Shown here piece by piece: positions 28,092-38,017 of a stretch of 64,000 bases of DNA (within the stretch, counting starts at the first letter, position 1; each line of letters starts with the position of its first letter). The translations under genes and the position numbers were made by a program. The stretch lies in the NCBI GenBank assembly GCA_014305285.1, contig JACRSG010000006.1, positions 36,476 to 100,475 of the forward strand, given 5' to 3'. A model generated the notes under the pieces. It was not told the DNA's origin. It ran no database searches and saw only the letters and a program-made list of their open reading frames with translations. The stretch comes from Campylobacter jejuni. GTDB taxonomy: Bacteria; Campylobacterota; Campylobacteria; Campylobacterales; Campylobacteraceae.

Positions 28092-29086
28092 AGCAAATCT
28101 AAAATTTTATTTCCGTAGTAAAATTTACCACTCCCCATGAAAGAAATTTTATCAACAGCTTCTGGAAGTTTAAATACTTGTGCATTATCTAAATTTAGAT
28201 TCATTTTGATAAGATAACCTGTTTTTTCAAAAATATATAAATAATTATTGTATATATTGCTTTTTACAAAAATAGCAAATTCGAATTTTTTTTCTGCAAT
28301 TTTTCTTAGATTATAATCAGTTTTAATAATAGTGCCATCTTTTTCCAGTATAAAAATATCGTCATCACTAAGCGCAACATCTTTTATGTCAGCGTCAAGA
28401 TAAAGAGTTCTAGCAGGACTTACAACAATGATTTTTTTAGCTGTTGCTGCTATAAGTTTATCTCCGATTACGCTTAGATGGATTACATTGTTGAAAAAAT
28501 TTTCTGCTGAAATAACCACATCTTTAATGATTTGAAGATTATTTCTTGAAAGAATTAAAATTTTGCCATCTAGTGTTGGATATACGATGATATTGTCTAA
28601 AAATATAGGATTAGCGGTACGACTGTCTTGAGCTGGAGCTGAGGTTAGAGTTCGACTGAATTTAATACCTAAAGAACGATTCGCAAGAACTATAGCATTA
28701 TTTGCAAGTATAAGAGCTAAATCATCTCCATTAGAAGCTACTCCTATAACACTAGCGTCAAATTGAAAATTATAAATTTCATTATAAGAATTGTCAAAAA
28801 TTTTTAAATTTCCATTATTATCTGCGGTAAAATATTCCCCATCTTGATAAGCTAGAAGCATATAATTTTTAGGAAGTTTAAACTTGTCTATGGAGATATT
28901 ATTTTTTAAGATAGCGGTATTATTGCTAAGTTTTGCAGAAACTAGATTCCAATCAACGATTTTACTTTTTAAATTGCTATTATGACTTAAATTTCCATCG
29001 GTTTGTTTTGGTTCAAAATACTGTCTTTTGGTTCCACAAGCACATAGAAATATTAAACAAAATAGTGTTAAAAATGTTTTTTTCAT
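28088..29086 (-). CDS. BamB-like beta-propeller lipoprotein
   Basis: 332-residue lipoprotein; the signal ends FLCACG (Cys about residue 17). The body is a series of blade-like beta repeats with alternating hydrophobic strands and turns (MLLAYQDGEYFTADNNGNLKI, PIFLDNIIVYPTLDGKILIL, DDDIFILEKDGTIIKTDYN), like PQQ/BamB-type propellers. It overlaps the preceding membrane protein gene by 4 bp. The pairing of a single-helix YfgM-like protein with a propeller lipoprotein resembles yfgM-bamB of enterobacteria. That role in outer-membrane protein assembly is an inference. Confidence 0.7.
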   Translation of the reverse strand: MKKTFLTLFCLIFLCACGTKRQYFEPKQTDGNLSHNSNLKSKIVDWNLVSAKLSNNTAILKNNISIDKFKLPKNYMLLAYQDGEYFTADNNGNLKIFDNSYNEIYNFQFDASVIGVASNGDDLALILANNAIVLANRSLGIKFSRTLTSAPAQDSRTANPIFLDNIIVYPTLDGKILILSRNNLQIIKDVVISAENFFNNVIHLSVIGDKLIAATAKKIIVVSPARTLYLDADIKDVALSDDDIFILEKDGTIIKTDYNLRKIAEKKFEFAIFVKSNIYNNYLYIFEKTGYLIKMNLNLDNAQVFKLPEAVDKISFMGSGKFYYGNKILDLL

Positions 29087-29661
29087 TGTGTAATGCCTTG
29101 GTAATGTTTGAGATTTTTAGCTATTTGATTTAAGCTTGAATTTTCTTTTATTTGAGAAAGTAAAATATTGGCTTCTTTAATTTTATTTTGCTCTAAAAGT
29201 CTGTAAGCGTCTAACAATTTATCATAATTTTTTAAAAATATCGATTTATCTCCTAAAGATAATGCAATAATATTTTTGAACAAAGTGTTTGTTTGGGCAT
29301 TGCTATAAATGTGTTTTAGTTCGTTTTGGAAGGCTATATTATTAAAATTGTTAATATTCTCTTTTAATAAAAAGATAGTGTAAAGATTAATATTTTTATT
29401 TTTAAGTTTTTCTAAAAGATTTTTATTGTTAGGATCTTGTACTAGATTGGCATAAATCTCATTGGCTTCTTTTGTTTTATAATCGTTTATTTTCGAGATT
29501 ATAAAATTTCCAGCAAACCAAGCAACTAAAATTATCACAACAGCGGATATATAAAATTTATACTTGCGTATAAATCTTTCTCCTTTGATAAAATTTTCTA
29601 TAAATTGTTCTTCTGTGTTAAGTTCGTTTTTAACAGCTTTTAAATTATCTTTTAGTCCCAA
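29083..29661 (-). CDS. YfgM-like single-pass membrane protein
   Basis: 192 residues. A short cytoplasmic segment (about 1-33) precedes one membrane helix (about 34-55, KFYISAVVIILVAWFAGNFII) and a helical periplasmic domain with TPR-like Asn/Leu/Lys-rich helices (TKEANEIYANLVQDPNNKNLLEKLK, LDAYRLLEQNKIKEANILLSQI). The topology matches YfgM/TPR_21-type proteins, which work with periplasmic chaperones at the Sec translocon. It is the first gene of the unit with the propeller lipoprotein, the small basic protein and probably coaX. Confidence 0.7.
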   Translation of the reverse strand: MGLKDNLKAVKNELNTEEQFIENFIKGERFIRKYKFYISAVVIILVAWFAGNFIISKINDYKTKEANEIYANLVQDPNNKNLLEKLKNKNINLYTIFLLKENINNFNNIAFQNELKHIYSNAQTNTLFKNIIALSLGDKSIFLKNYDKLLDAYRLLEQNKIKEANILLSQIKENSSLNQIAKNLKHYQGITQ

Positions 29662-29762
29662 AATTTATCCTTGAAAAAATATTTTTATTTTTTGTATAGA
29701 AAAATTAATATTGTATCATATAAATTGCAAAATATTCTAAATAATTTAAAGCTTTTTATGAT

Positions 29763-29768
29763 ATAATT
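29763..29768 (+). promoter_or_regulatory. -10 box of the gatC-cvpA-fur-lysS-glyA promoter
   Basis: TATAAT in the context TTTTTATGATATAATTTTT, 36 bp upstream of the gatC ATG, with a T-rich upstream tract. It is the only good promoter seen before fur, and the genes from gatC through aroE follow without a large gap. Confidence 0.6.
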
Positions 29769-29803
29769 TTTAAAATTTTAACTTTTTTATTAAGGTTTAA
29801 GAA

Positions 29804-30088
29804 ATGCAAATAGATGAGAAATTATTAAGCAAGCTTGAAAAATTAAGTGCTTTACAAATAGCAGAAAATAGAAATGAAACTATTGCACAGTTAAGTGAAA
29901 TTGTTAACTTTGTTGAAAAATTAAACGAGCTTGATTTAGACTCCCAAGAGATTACCGTAAGCACTATAAAAGGTGGAGCTCCTTTAAGAGTTGATGAGAT
30001 CAGAAATAGTAGTGTTATTGATGAGATTTTAGATTGTGCTCCAAAAAAACAAGAACATTTTTTTGTTGTTCCTAAAATCATAGAATGA
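29804..30088 (+). CDS. gatC: Aspartyl/glutamyl-tRNA amidotransferase subunit C
   Basis: Small subunit of GatCAB, which converts mischarged Glu-tRNA-Gln and Asp-tRNA-Asn to the correct amide forms. The 94 residues start QIDEKLLSKLEKLSALQI, contain IAQLSEIVNFVEKLNELD, and end with the conserved PLRVDE motif and C-terminal DCAPKKQEHFFVVPKIIE. gatA and gatB are not in the window. It heads the cluster that runs into fur. Confidence 0.95.
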   Translation: MQIDEKLLSKLEKLSALQIAENRNETIAQLSEIVNFVEKLNELDLDSQEITVSTIKGGAPLRVDEIRNSSVIDEILDCAPKKQEHFFVVPKIIE

Positions 30089-30150
30089 TTAATTAGCATT
30101 TAGTGCTTATTTGTAGAATAATTTAAAACAAAAATCAGAGAGTGATTGAA

Positions 30151-30714
30151 ATGAATTTTTATTGGTTTGATGCTTTTATTTTAGGATTTACCTTACTTTT
30201 AGGACTTAAGGGTATTGTCAATGGTTTGATAAAAGAAATTTTTGGACTTTTGGGTATTATTGGTGGTGTTTTTATTGCTTCAAAATACGCAACTCAAGCG
30301 GCTGAATTTATACAAAGTACTTTTTATAAGATAGAAAATCAAAGCTTAGCTGGATTTGCTGGATTTTTGGCCATATTAATTATTTTTTGGATAGTTTGTT
30401 TGTTGGTGGGTAATTTTCTTTCTAAGTTGATTAAATTAAGTGGCCTAGGTTTTTTAGATCGTATTGGTGGCTTTATATTTGGTGGAGTAAAAATCTTTTT
30501 AATTTTTGCAATTTTGGTTTTTTGTGTAGCAAGAATCGACTTTTTAAATGATAAATTAGATAATTTTGCTAAAAATAGCTATACTTTAAATTTGCTTAAG
30601 GAAACTGGTTCTTTTATTATGAATCAACCTTTAACAGAAAATAGTCTAGATCATGTTAGGGAGAAGTTACAAGATATTGCAAGTGATTTAAACAATACTC
30701 AAAAAGGGGAGTGA
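30151..30714 (+). CDS. CvpA family membrane protein
   Basis: Integral membrane protein of the CvpA (colicin V production) family. The ATG at 30151 gives 187 residues (an upstream in-frame GTG at 30142 lies inside the apparent ribosome-binding region GAGAGTGA and is rejected). Four membrane helices are visible in the first about 130 residues, starting [24 protein letters not shown], the family signature. A soluble helical tail follows. The molecular role is unclear. It lies between gatC and fur in the same direction. Confidence 0.88.
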   Translation: MNFYWFDAFILGFTLLLGLKGIVNGLIKEIFGLLGIIGGVFIASKYATQAAEFIQSTFYKIENQSLAGFAGFLAILIIFWIVCLLVGNFLSKLIKLSGLGFLDRIGGFIFGGVKIFLIFAILVFCVARIDFLNDKLDNFAKNSYTLNLLKETGSFIMNQPLTENSLDHVREKLQDIASDLNNTQKGE

Positions 30715-30715
30715 T

Positions 30716-31189
30716 ATGCTGATAGAAAATGTTGAATACGATGTTTTGCTTGAGAGATTTAAAAAAATATTAAGACAAGGTGGACTTAAATATACCAAGC
30801 AAAGAGAAGTACTTTTAAAAACTCTTTATCACAGTGATACTCATTACACGCCCGAAAGTTTATATATGGAAATCAAACAAGCTGAACCGGATTTAAATGT
30901 TGGAATTGCAACCGTCTATCGTACTTTAAACTTGCTTGAAGAAGCAGAAATGGTAACTTCTATTTCTTTTGGTTCGGCAGGTAAAAAATACGAGCTTGCA
31001 AATAAACCTCACCATGATCATATGATATGTAAAAATTGCGGAAAAATTATAGAGTTTGAAAATCCTATCATAGAAAGACAACAAGCTTTGATTGCGAAAG
31101 AACATGGCTTTAAGCTTACAGGACATTTGATGCAGCTTTATGGGGTTTGTGCTGATTGCAATAATCAAAAAGCAAAGGTAAAAATATAA
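30716..31189 (+). CDS. fur: Ferric uptake regulator Fur
   Basis: Iron-responsive repressor of 157 residues. A winged-helix DNA-binding half ends near residue 90 (recognition region [17 protein letters not shown]). The dimerisation half has the His cluster HHDHMIC, zinc-binding CKNCG and second Cys pair CADC. Length and motifs are those of C. jejuni Fur, not the paralogue PerR. It has no promoter of its own: 1 bp separates cvpA and fur, and lysS starts directly after the fur stop. Transcription must therefore come from further upstream, as reported for C. jejuni fur. Confidence 0.95.
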   Translation: MLIENVEYDVLLERFKKILRQGGLKYTKQREVLLKTLYHSDTHYTPESLYMEIKQAEPDLNVGIATVYRTLNLLEEAEMVTSISFGSAGKKYELANKPHHDHMICKNCGKIIEFENPIIERQQALIAKEHGFKLTGHLMQLYGVCADCNNQKAKVKI

Positions 31190-32695
31190 ATGTTTGATAA
31201 TATTTTAGAGCAACAAAGAATAGAAAAAGCTAAGGAATTAAAAAATTTAGGAATAAATCCTTATCCCCATTTTTTAGACAAGGAAATGTCTTTAAAGACT
31301 TTTAAGGACAAATTTTCCTATATTTTAAAGCAAGTTGAAAAAAGAGATGAAAATGTTAATGCTGTTGTTGCAGGACGTTTGAAACTTTTTCGTATAGCAG
31401 GAAAATCGATTTTTGCAAATATTGAAGATAAAGATGCAAATTTACAAATTTATTTTAGTAAAGATAGTGTAGGTGAAGAACTTTATACGATTTTAAAAAA
31501 GAATTTAGAGGTAGGTGATATTGTTTTGGTTAAAGGTTTTCCTTTTGTAACTAAAACGGGTGAGTTTAGCTTGCATGCAAGTGAGGTAAAACTCGCTACA
31601 AAAGCTATTGTTCCTTTGCCTGAAAAATATCATGGATTAACAGATATTGAGCAAAGATATCGCAAACGTTATGTTGATATGATAATGAATGTAGAAGTTA
31701 GAAAAGATTTTTTAGTGCGTTCTAAAGTGGTGAGTTTGATTCGCCATTTTTTTGAAAATAAAGGCTTTTTAGAAGTAGAAACTCCTATGATGCATCCAAT
31801 CGCAGGTGGAGCAAATGCCAAACCTTTTGTAACTTTTCATAATTCTTTAGGTGTAGAAAGATTTTTAAGAATTGCTCCAGAACTTTATCTTAAAAGACTT
31901 GTAGTGGGTGGTTTTGAGGCAGTTTTTGAAATCAATCGTTGTTTTAGAAATGAAGGTATGGATTTAACCCATAATCCTGAATTTACAACCATAGAATTTT
32001 ATTGGGCTTATCATAATTATAAAGATTTAATGGATTTAACTGAAGAACTTTTTTCTTTGCTTTTAGATAAGCTTAATTTAGGAAAAACAATAGAATTTGA
32101 TGGAAAAATGATAGATTTTTCTAAACCTTTTGAAAGAATAACTTATAAAGACGCACTTTGTAAATATGGTGGTTTAGATAGGGATTTAATCGAAGATAAA
32201 GAAAAAATTCTTGCTAAATTAAAAGCAGATGGTTTTGAAGCGAATGAAAAGCTTGAACTTGGATATTTGCAAGCTGAACTTTTTGATAATTATGTGGAAG
32301 AAAAATTGATCAATCCTACTTTTGTGATTGATTTTCCTATTTCTATAAGTCCTTTATCAAGACGTAGTGATGAGGATTCTCAGATTGCTGAGAGATTTGA
32401 GTTGTTTATTTGCGGAAGAGAATTGGCAAATGGTTTTAATGAGCTTAATGATCCGCTTGATCAGTATGAAAGATTTTTAAAACAAATTGAAGCTAAAAAT
32501 GCAGGCGATGAAGAAGCTTGTGAAATGGATGAAGATTTTGTAAATGCTTTGGGTTATGGAATGCCTCCAACAGCAGGGCAGGGTATAGGCATAGACAGAC
32601 TTGTTATGCTTTTGACAAATAAAAAATCCATTCGAGATGTGATACTGTTTCCTGCAATGCGTCCATTAAAATCAGAACTAAAGGAGAAAGAATGA
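31190..32695 (+). CDS. lysS: Lysyl-tRNA synthetase (class II)
   Basis: 501-residue class II enzyme. The OB-fold anticodon domain is at about 55-160 ([21 protein letters not shown]), motif 1 in [21 protein letters not shown], motif 2 in [15 protein letters not shown] and motif 3 in [12 protein letters not shown]. The start codon directly abuts the fur stop (TAAATG), and the 3' end overlaps glyA by 4 bp, so expression is tightly linked to both. Confidence 0.97.
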   Translation: MFDNILEQQRIEKAKELKNLGINPYPHFLDKEMSLKTFKDKFSYILKQVEKRDENVNAVVAGRLKLFRIAGKSIFANIEDKDANLQIYFSKDSVGEELYTILKKNLEVGDIVLVKGFPFVTKTGEFSLHASEVKLATKAIVPLPEKYHGLTDIEQRYRKRYVDMIMNVEVRKDFLVRSKVVSLIRHFFENKGFLEVETPMMHPIAGGANAKPFVTFHNSLGVERFLRIAPELYLKRLVVGGFEAVFEINRCFRNEGMDLTHNPEFTTIEFYWAYHNYKDLMDLTEELFSLLLDKLNLGKTIEFDGKMIDFSKPFERITYKDALCKYGGLDRDLIEDKEKILAKLKADGFEANEKLELGYLQAELFDNYVEEKLINPTFVIDFPISISPLSRRSDEDSQIAERFELFICGRELANGFNELNDPLDQYERFLKQIEAKNAGDEEACEMDEDFVNALGYGMPPTAGQGIGIDRLVMLLTNKKSIRDVILFPAMRPLKSELKEKE

Positions 32696-33936
32696 ATTTA
32701 GAAATGTTTGATAAAGAAATTTTTGATTTGACAAATAAAGAATTAGAGCGTCAATGCGAAGGTCTTGAAATGATAGCGAGTGAAAATTTCACTTTGCCTG
32801 AAGTAATGGAAGTTGTGGGAAGTATTTTGACAAACAAATACGCAGAAGGTTATCCAGGTAAAAGATACTATGGTGGTTGTGAATTTGTAGATGAAATTGA
32901 AACCTTAGCTATTGAAAGATGTAAAAAACTTTTTAATTGTAAATTTGCTAATGTTCAGCCTAATTCAGGTTCTCAAGCTAATCAAGGTGTTTATGCAGCT
33001 TTAATTAATCCAGGCGATAAAATTTTAGGAATGGATTTAAGTCATGGTGGACACTTAACTCATGGTGCAAAAGTAAGTTCTTCAGGTAAGATGTATGAAA
33101 GCCGTTTCTACGGTGTAGAGCTTGATGGAAGAATTGATTATGAAAAAGTAAGAGAAATTGCAAAAAAGGAAAAGCCAAAACTTATAGTTTGTGGGGCTAG
33201 TGCTTATGCAAGAGTGATTGATTTTGCTAAATTTAGAGAAATTGCTGATGAGATAGGTGCTTATCTTTTTGCTGATATAGCACATATTGCAGGTCTTGTT
33301 GTAGCAGGGGAGCATCCAAGTCCTTTTCCACACGCTCATGTAGTAAGTTCAACTACACATAAAACTTTGCGTGGTCCAAGGGGTGGTATTATTATGACAA
33401 ATGATGAAGAGCTTGCTAAAAAAATTAATTCTGCGATTTTTCCAGGTATTCAAGGTGGTCCTTTGATGCATGTAATTGCTGCAAAAGCAGTAGGATTTAA
33501 ATTTAATCTTAGTGATGAGTGGAAAGTTTATGCAAAACAAGTAAGAACGAATGCTCAAGTTTTAGCCAATGTTTTAATGGATAGAAAATTTAAGCTTGTT
33601 AGCGATGGAACGGATAATCACCTTGTTTTAATGAGTTTTTTAGATCGTGAATTTAGCGGAAAAGATGCAGATTTAGCTCTTGGAAATGCAGGTATTACTG
33701 CAAATAAAAATACTGTTCCAGGAGAGACTAGAAGTCCTTTTATCACAAGTGGATTAAGACTTGGAACTCCAGCGCTCACTGCTAGAGGTTTTAAAGAAAA
33801 AGAAATGGAAATTGTGTCAAATTATATTGCAGATATTTTAGATGATATTAATAATGAAAAATTGCAAGAGAATATTAAACAAGAATTAAAAAAACTTGCA
33901 AGTAATTTTATTATTTATGAAAGGGCTATGTTTTGA
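32692..33936 (+). CDS. glyA: Serine hydroxymethyltransferase
   Basis: PLP enzyme interconverting serine and glycine with tetrahydrofolate. The 414 residues contain [27 protein letters not shown], the PLP lysine motif [13 protein letters not shown] (about residue 225) and the C-terminal [16 protein letters not shown]. It overlaps lysS upstream by 4 bp and the DUF1882-type gene downstream by 4 bp. Confidence 0.97.
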   Translation: MNLEMFDKEIFDLTNKELERQCEGLEMIASENFTLPEVMEVVGSILTNKYAEGYPGKRYYGGCEFVDEIETLAIERCKKLFNCKFANVQPNSGSQANQGVYAALINPGDKILGMDLSHGGHLTHGAKVSSSGKMYESRFYGVELDGRIDYEKVREIAKKEKPKLIVCGASAYARVIDFAKFREIADEIGAYLFADIAHIAGLVVAGEHPSPFPHAHVVSSTTHKTLRGPRGGIIMTNDEELAKKINSAIFPGIQGGPLMHVIAAKAVGFKFNLSDEWKVYAKQVRTNAQVLANVLMDRKFKLVSDGTDNHLVLMSFLDREFSGKDADLALGNAGITANKNTVPGETRSPFITSGLRLGTPALTARGFKEKEMEIVSNYIADILDDINNEKLQENIKQELKKLASNFIIYERAMF

Positions 33937-34478
33937 TTTCACCAATGGATATGTCGCTAATTAAAATAATTGGTGATCATTATTATATAAGACGCGATAA
34001 AATTGTAAATAAACTTACATATAGGGGTCGCTTATTTTTTGATAAATTTGAAAGAATTGATGCTCCTTTAAATTTAAATGTCATGAGAGAACACGCTGCT
34101 AAAAAAATTGTTGTTGCCCATGATTTAATAACAAAAGATAATAAAGTAGAAAATATTGTCTTTGATTATAATGGTTTTAATGCTGAAAGATTTTATCATC
34201 GTGCACAACTTATTTTAAGAGAGGAGGGTTTTATAAATTTTACAGCCTATAAGACTAAAACTCCAGGACATTTACATCTTTATATTCATAAAGGACATAC
34301 GGCGTTAAATGAAGGTTATTCTTTAGCGTCTAAACTTTCAATGATGTTTGCAAGTAAAATGCCAGTAGAATGGAAGGTGTTTCCTAGTATGGATGTACCT
34401 AGGGAATTTAATATTTTGATATTGCCTTATGAGGGTTATCAAAAAGAACGAGGAAGTTCCTGGTCTAAGCATATGTAA
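33933..34478 (+). CDS. DUF1882-type conserved epsilonproteobacterial protein (Cj0403 type)
   Basis: Hypothetical cytosolic protein of 181 residues, rich in basic, aromatic and His residues ([36 protein letters not shown]). No catalytic motif is recognised beyond a His-rich LHLYIHKGH. The start is the TTG at 33933, with AAAGGG upstream; in-frame ATGs at 33945 or 33951 are possible. The start overlaps the glyA stop by 4 bp. The SPOR-domain gene follows after 13 bp. Confidence 0.7.
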   Translation: MISPMDMSLIKIIGDHYYIRRDKIVNKLTYRGRLFFDKFERIDAPLNLNVMREHAAKKIVVAHDLITKDNKVENIVFDYNGFNAERFYHRAQLILREEGFINFTAYKTKTPGHLHLYIHKGHTALNEGYSLASKLSMMFASKMPVEWKVFPSMDVPREFNILILPYEGYQKERGSSWSKHM

Positions 34479-34491
34479 GAAAGGACAAATT

Positions 34492-35328
34492 ATGGAAAAT
34501 CAAAAAAATGAATTTGATGATATTATTTTAGAAAAAAGTAATAAAAGTGAAAAAGTAAAAAAAATTCTTTTACGAGTTATTGCTTTAGTTATTTTGTTTT
34601 TAGCTATTATGATAGTTATGAAGCTTATTAATGGTAGCGGTGATGAAAATACGCAAAATCAAAGTGTATTGCCAAGTGAACCTATAGCAACTCAAGACAA
34701 TAACAATGATACTTCTTTTGAAAGTATGCCAATTACAGATAATACTTCAGCAGAAGATCAATTTGAGGCATTAAGAAAACAATTTCAAGATGAACAAAAT
34801 ACAACTCAAAATACAACAATCTCTAGTTCAAATAACAATGACAGTACAAATTTTATTATGCCTGATCAAGAAATTCCAGCAGAACCAACAGCAATCACTT
34901 CAGAGAATACCACTTCGCAAGCAAGTGTTCCTAAACAAGAAGTAAAACAAACTACAAAACCTAAGGAAGAAGCAAAAAAACAAACAGCTGTAAAAAAAGA
35001 AAAAGAAAGTGCAAAACAAACTCTTAGAAAAGAACAAAATGCAAATGATTTGTTTAAAAACGTTGATGCCAAACCTGTGCATCCAAGTGGTTTGGCATCG
35101 GGTATTTATGTACAAATTTTCTCAGTAAGTAATTTGGATCAAAAATCAAAAGAACTTGCTTCTGTAAAACAAAAAGGTTATGATTATAAACTTTATAAAA
35201 CTACAGTTGGAGGTAAAGAAATTACCAAGGTTTTAATAGGACCATTTGAAAAAGCAGATATTGCAGCAGAACTTGCTAAAATCCGTAAGGATATTGCAAA
35301 AGATGCTTTTTCTTTTACTTTAAAATGA
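34492..35328 (+). CDS. SPOR-domain membrane protein (Cj0404 type)
   Basis: 278 residues from ATG 34492 (ribosome site AAGGA 7 bases upstream; a longer in-frame start at 34429 inside the previous gene is rejected). A short cytoplasmic N-terminus precedes one membrane helix (about 23-42, ILLRVIALVILFLAIMIVMKL). An Asn/Thr/Ser/Gln-rich linker and a basic Lys/Glu stretch follow. The C-terminal SPOR domain (about 203-278) includes GIYVQIFSVSN, KTTVGGKEITKVLIGPF and a repeat of basic helices. SPOR domains bind denuded peptidoglycan at division septa. It overlaps aroE by 4 bp. Confidence 0.85.
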   Translation: MENQKNEFDDIILEKSNKSEKVKKILLRVIALVILFLAIMIVMKLINGSGDENTQNQSVLPSEPIATQDNNNDTSFESMPITDNTSAEDQFEALRKQFQDEQNTTQNTTISSSNNNDSTNFIMPDQEIPAEPTAITSENTTSQASVPKQEVKQTTKPKEEAKKQTAVKKEKESAKQTLRKEQNANDLFKNVDAKPVHPSGLASGIYVQIFSVSNLDQKSKELASVKQKGYDYKLYKTTVGGKEITKVLIGPFEKADIAAELAKIRKDIAKDAFSFTLK

Positions 35329-36113
35329 AATTTTTAGCAGTTATAGGCGATCCTATTTCTCACTCTAAATCACCTAGAATGCATAATAATGCTATTAAAG
35401 CCTTAGGGCTTGATAGCATTTACACACGTTATCATTTACAAAATGCTAATTCTTTAAGAGAAGATTTTTTTAAATTAGGACTTAATGGAGCTAATATTAC
35501 TTTACCTTTTAAAGAAAAAGCTTTAAATATTGCTGATGTGAAGGATGATTTTGCTAGAAATATTGGCTCTGCAAATACTTTGTGTTTAAAAGAAGGTAAA
35601 ATTTACGCTCATAATACTGATGCTTTAGGTTTTTTAGAAGCTATTAAGGATTTTGATAATATAAAAAAAGCTTTGATTTTGGGTGCTGGAGGCACAGCTT
35701 TGGCACTTGCTTATGCATTAAAACAAAAAGGTGTAGAAGTATATATAGCCAATCGTAGTAAAGAAAGATTTAAAGATTTTTTAGCTTATTCAACCTATCT
35801 TTATAAGGATTTGCAAGATTTCGACTTTGATTTGGTTATAAATTCAACTTCTGCTGGATTAAAAGATGAAGATTTACCTTGCGATAGAGAACTTTTGGAT
35901 AAAATTTTACCTAAAGTTAAATTTGCTTTTGAGGTAATTTATGGCAGAGAAACACCTTTTTATAGATTGTGTAAGGAATATCATTTAAAAATTAAAGATG
36001 GACTTGATATGCTTTTATGGCAAGGAGTTTTTGCTTTCGAACTTTTTTTTGAAATACAAGATAAAAGAGAGATGATAAAAAATGCAATGCAACAAGCATT
36101 GATGTTGAAGTAG
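35325..36113 (+). CDS. aroE: Shikimate dehydrogenase
   Basis: NADP-dependent enzyme of aromatic synthesis, 262 residues. It has the substrate-binding start GDPISHSKSPRMHN, the catalytic Lys in NITLPFKEKAL, NTDALGF and the Rossmann region ALILGAGGTALALAYAL. The C-terminal GLDMLLWQGVFAFELF is typical. It is the last gene of the run from gatC, and a hairpin follows. Confidence 0.96.
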   Translation: MKFLAVIGDPISHSKSPRMHNNAIKALGLDSIYTRYHLQNANSLREDFFKLGLNGANITLPFKEKALNIADVKDDFARNIGSANTLCLKEGKIYAHNTDALGFLEAIKDFDNIKKALILGAGGTALALAYALKQKGVEVYIANRSKERFKDFLAYSTYLYKDLQDFDFDLVINSTSAGLKDEDLPCDRELLDKILPKVKFAFEVIYGRETPFYRLCKEYHLKIKDGLDMLLWQGVFAFELFFEIQDKREMIKNAMQQALMLK

Positions 36114-36157
36114 AATGATAGTTATTTTTTTCTTGTAAAGAAAATATTATTTTTTTA

Positions 36158-36182
36158 TGTGGGAAAGTTTAATTTTCCCACA
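36158..36182 (+). terminator. Terminator-like hairpin after aroE
   Basis: 9-bp stem TGTGGGAAA with TTTCCCACA and a 7-base loop, followed by AGTTTTATT. It lies between aroE and the convergent HpaA-like lipoprotein gene and overlaps neither. The downstream T tract is short, so strength is uncertain. Confidence 0.65.
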
Positions 36183-36189
36183 AGTTTTA

Positions 36190-37089
36190 TTATTCAAATA
36201 TTTCTACCCCATCTTGATTTTTACTTTTATTGCTTTGATTTGTTGAAGATGGACTTGTAGGAATATTTTGTACAGGTGTGTTTTCAATTGTATTATTTTG
36301 ATTGGAGTTTGTTTGAGGTAGGCTGTCTTCAAAAGTAGCACTATCATCAAAACTATTAAAACTATTGCTTGCATTAGGTATAGTTTTGCTTATGTCTGTT
36401 GCTTTTGGAAGATTATTATAAAGTGTATTTAATGTATTTTTATAAAAAGCTAAAAAACTTTTATCAATTTCAAAAGCAGGTTGCTCCAAGCCTTTATTAA
36501 GTTGAGTTGGTACGGTGGAGATGGTAGTTTTAAACATATTAACTCCATCATCATTTTTAATAGGATAGTTAAGTGCAACTAAAGAATCCAGTTTAGTGCT
36601 ACTTGAAAGATTAGTTGAATTTTGTGGATTGTGCACATCTATAAAATCTATTTTACCTTTAAAATTTATACCTAAGTTGGATTTTACATAATCTCCACTC
36701 ATAAAATTGCTTGTTTTTTGTGCATTTTTTTCTTCTGTATAAATACTGATTGAACTTTTAAGAGTGTAATCTGGATTAGTAGTAACTATTTTATAACCTT
36801 TTAGTTGAGCGATGGTTTTGATCTGTTCTTCTAAATTTTGTTTTAAAAGATCAATTTCTTTTTCTATGCGAATTTTAAGCACTGAATTTTCAAAATAATC
36901 AGAATAATTGTTATTTTGTTCTATATCAATAGGCTTAAGAGCAATGCTTACTCCAGAATCAATAGGTTCAACCTTTGTTGGAACTTGAGGTTTAAAATTT
37001 GGCATAGAAACATTGATAAAATTACTGTTTACACCTCCACAAGCTGTTAAAATCAACATACTACTAGCAAGCAAAATATATTTTTTCAT
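36190..37089 (-). CDS. HpaA-like (neuraminyllactose-binding hemagglutinin family) lipoprotein
   Basis: 299-residue lipoprotein with signal ending ILTACG (Cys about residue 17). The domain at about 40-230 resembles Helicobacter HpaA in layout: a charged helix (RIEKEIDLLKQNLEEQI), then QLKGYKIVTTN followed by beta strands ending near NKSFLAF. The tail (about 235-299) is Ser/Asn/Thr/Pro-rich and probably disordered. HpaA is an H. pylori surface lipoprotein and adhesin candidate; the role in C. jejuni is not established. Convergent with aroE and divergent from lgt. Confidence 0.65.
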   Translation of the reverse strand: MKKYILLASSMLILTACGGVNSNFINVSMPNFKPQVPTKVEPIDSGVSIALKPIDIEQNNNYSDYFENSVLKIRIEKEIDLLKQNLEEQIKTIAQLKGYKIVTTNPDYTLKSSISIYTEEKNAQKTSNFMSGDYVKSNLGINFKGKIDFIDVHNPQNSTNLSSSTKLDSLVALNYPIKNDDGVNMFKTTISTVPTQLNKGLEQPAFEIDKSFLAFYKNTLNTLYNNLPKATDISKTIPNASNSFNSFDDSATFEDSLPQTNSNQNNTIENTPVQNIPTSPSSTNQSNKSKNQDGVEIFE

Positions 37090-37120
37090 TTTTTTACCTT
37101 TATTTAATGTGTTTGTATTG

Positions 37121-37126
37121 ATTATA
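37121..37126 (-). promoter_or_regulatory. -10 box for the HpaA-like lipoprotein gene
   Basis: TATAAT on the minus strand, context ACTTGCTATAATCAA with an upstream TG three bases away, 32 bp before the start at 37089. Confidence 0.55.
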
Positions 37127-37146
37127 GCAAGTTAAAGTTTTTTTGT

Positions 37147-37152
37147 TATATT
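37147..37152 (+). promoter_or_regulatory. Extended -10 promoter for lgt
   Basis: TTTTTTTG-t-TATATT, extended -10 with TG one base upstream of the box, 28 bp before the lgt ATG. It lies on the opposite strand to the lipoprotein -10 box, 21 bp away. Confidence 0.5.
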
Positions 37153-37179
37153 TTTATAAAAGAAAATTAGGAAAGATAT

Positions 37180-37995
37180 ATGGAATTTTGGCAACACATT
37201 TATTCAAATTTTAATGTTATAGCTTTTAGCATCTTTGGTTTAAAGGTGCATTGGTATGGCATCATGTATGTTATAGCTTTGCTTTTAGCTTTGCTTTTAG
37301 CAAAATTTTTTGTAAGAAAATTTCAACTAGATATTAATGAAAAACACTTAGATAGTTATTTTATTTGGGTTGAAATAGGAGTTATTTTAGGTGCAAGATT
37401 TGGATATATTTTGATTTATGATGCAAATACTATGTATTATATTACTCATCCTTGGGAAATTTTTAATCCTTATATTAATAGTGAATTTGTCGGTATTCGA
37501 GGCATGAGTTATCATGGAGCCATCATAGGATTTTTGATAGCGACTTTATTATTTTGCAAAAAATATAAAACAAATCCTTGGATTTTTCTTGATTTGGTTG
37601 CTTTAAGTGTTCCATTGGCTTATGTTTTTGGTCGCATAGGAAATTTTTTAAATCAAGAGCTTTTTGGTCGCATTACAAATGTGCCTTGGGGAATTTATGT
37701 TGATGGAGTATTGCGTTATCCATCACAACTTTATGAAGCATTTTTAGAAGGTATTGTTGTTTTTATCATAGTTTATTTAGCAAGATTGAAGCAAAGTTTT
37801 CAAGGGGAATTGATTCTTGTTTATGCTGGTGCTTATTCATTAGCAAGATTTATATGTGAATTTTATCGCGAGCCTGATTTTGGAATAGGTTTTGTTTTAT
37901 GGGGTATGAGTATGGGGCAAATTTTAAGTTTCATAATGTTTATAACAGCTTTGTTAGTTTATATTTGTATAAAGTTTAAAAAAGTAAATATTTAA
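37180..37995 (+). CDS. lgt: Prolipoprotein diacylglyceryl transferase
   Basis: Inner-membrane enzyme that attaches diacylglycerol to the lipobox Cys of prolipoproteins, the first lipidation step for the lipoproteins in this window. The 271 residues have about seven helices, the N-terminal [26 protein letters not shown] and the Lgt signature [14 protein letters not shown] (about residue 160). Length is normal. The frd promoter follows directly. Confidence 0.95.
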   Translation: MEFWQHIYSNFNVIAFSIFGLKVHWYGIMYVIALLLALLLAKFFVRKFQLDINEKHLDSYFIWVEIGVILGARFGYILIYDANTMYYITHPWEIFNPYINSEFVGIRGMSYHGAIIGFLIATLLFCKKYKTNPWIFLDLVALSVPLAYVFGRIGNFLNQELFGRITNVPWGIYVDGVLRYPSQLYEAFLEGIVVFIIVYLARLKQSFQGELILVYAGAYSLARFICEFYREPDFGIGFVLWGMSMGQILSFIMFITALLVYICIKFKKVNI

Positions 37996-38017
37996 TCTAT
38001 CTTAAAGACTTTTGTAA

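Noticed and set aside
29797..30099. 100-codon frame antisense to gatC
   Set aside because: gatC on the plus strand has clear family motifs over the same span.
34429..34491. Extended start for the SPOR-domain protein
   Set aside because: The region is the 3' end of the preceding gene in another frame, and a good ribosome site lies before ATG 34492.
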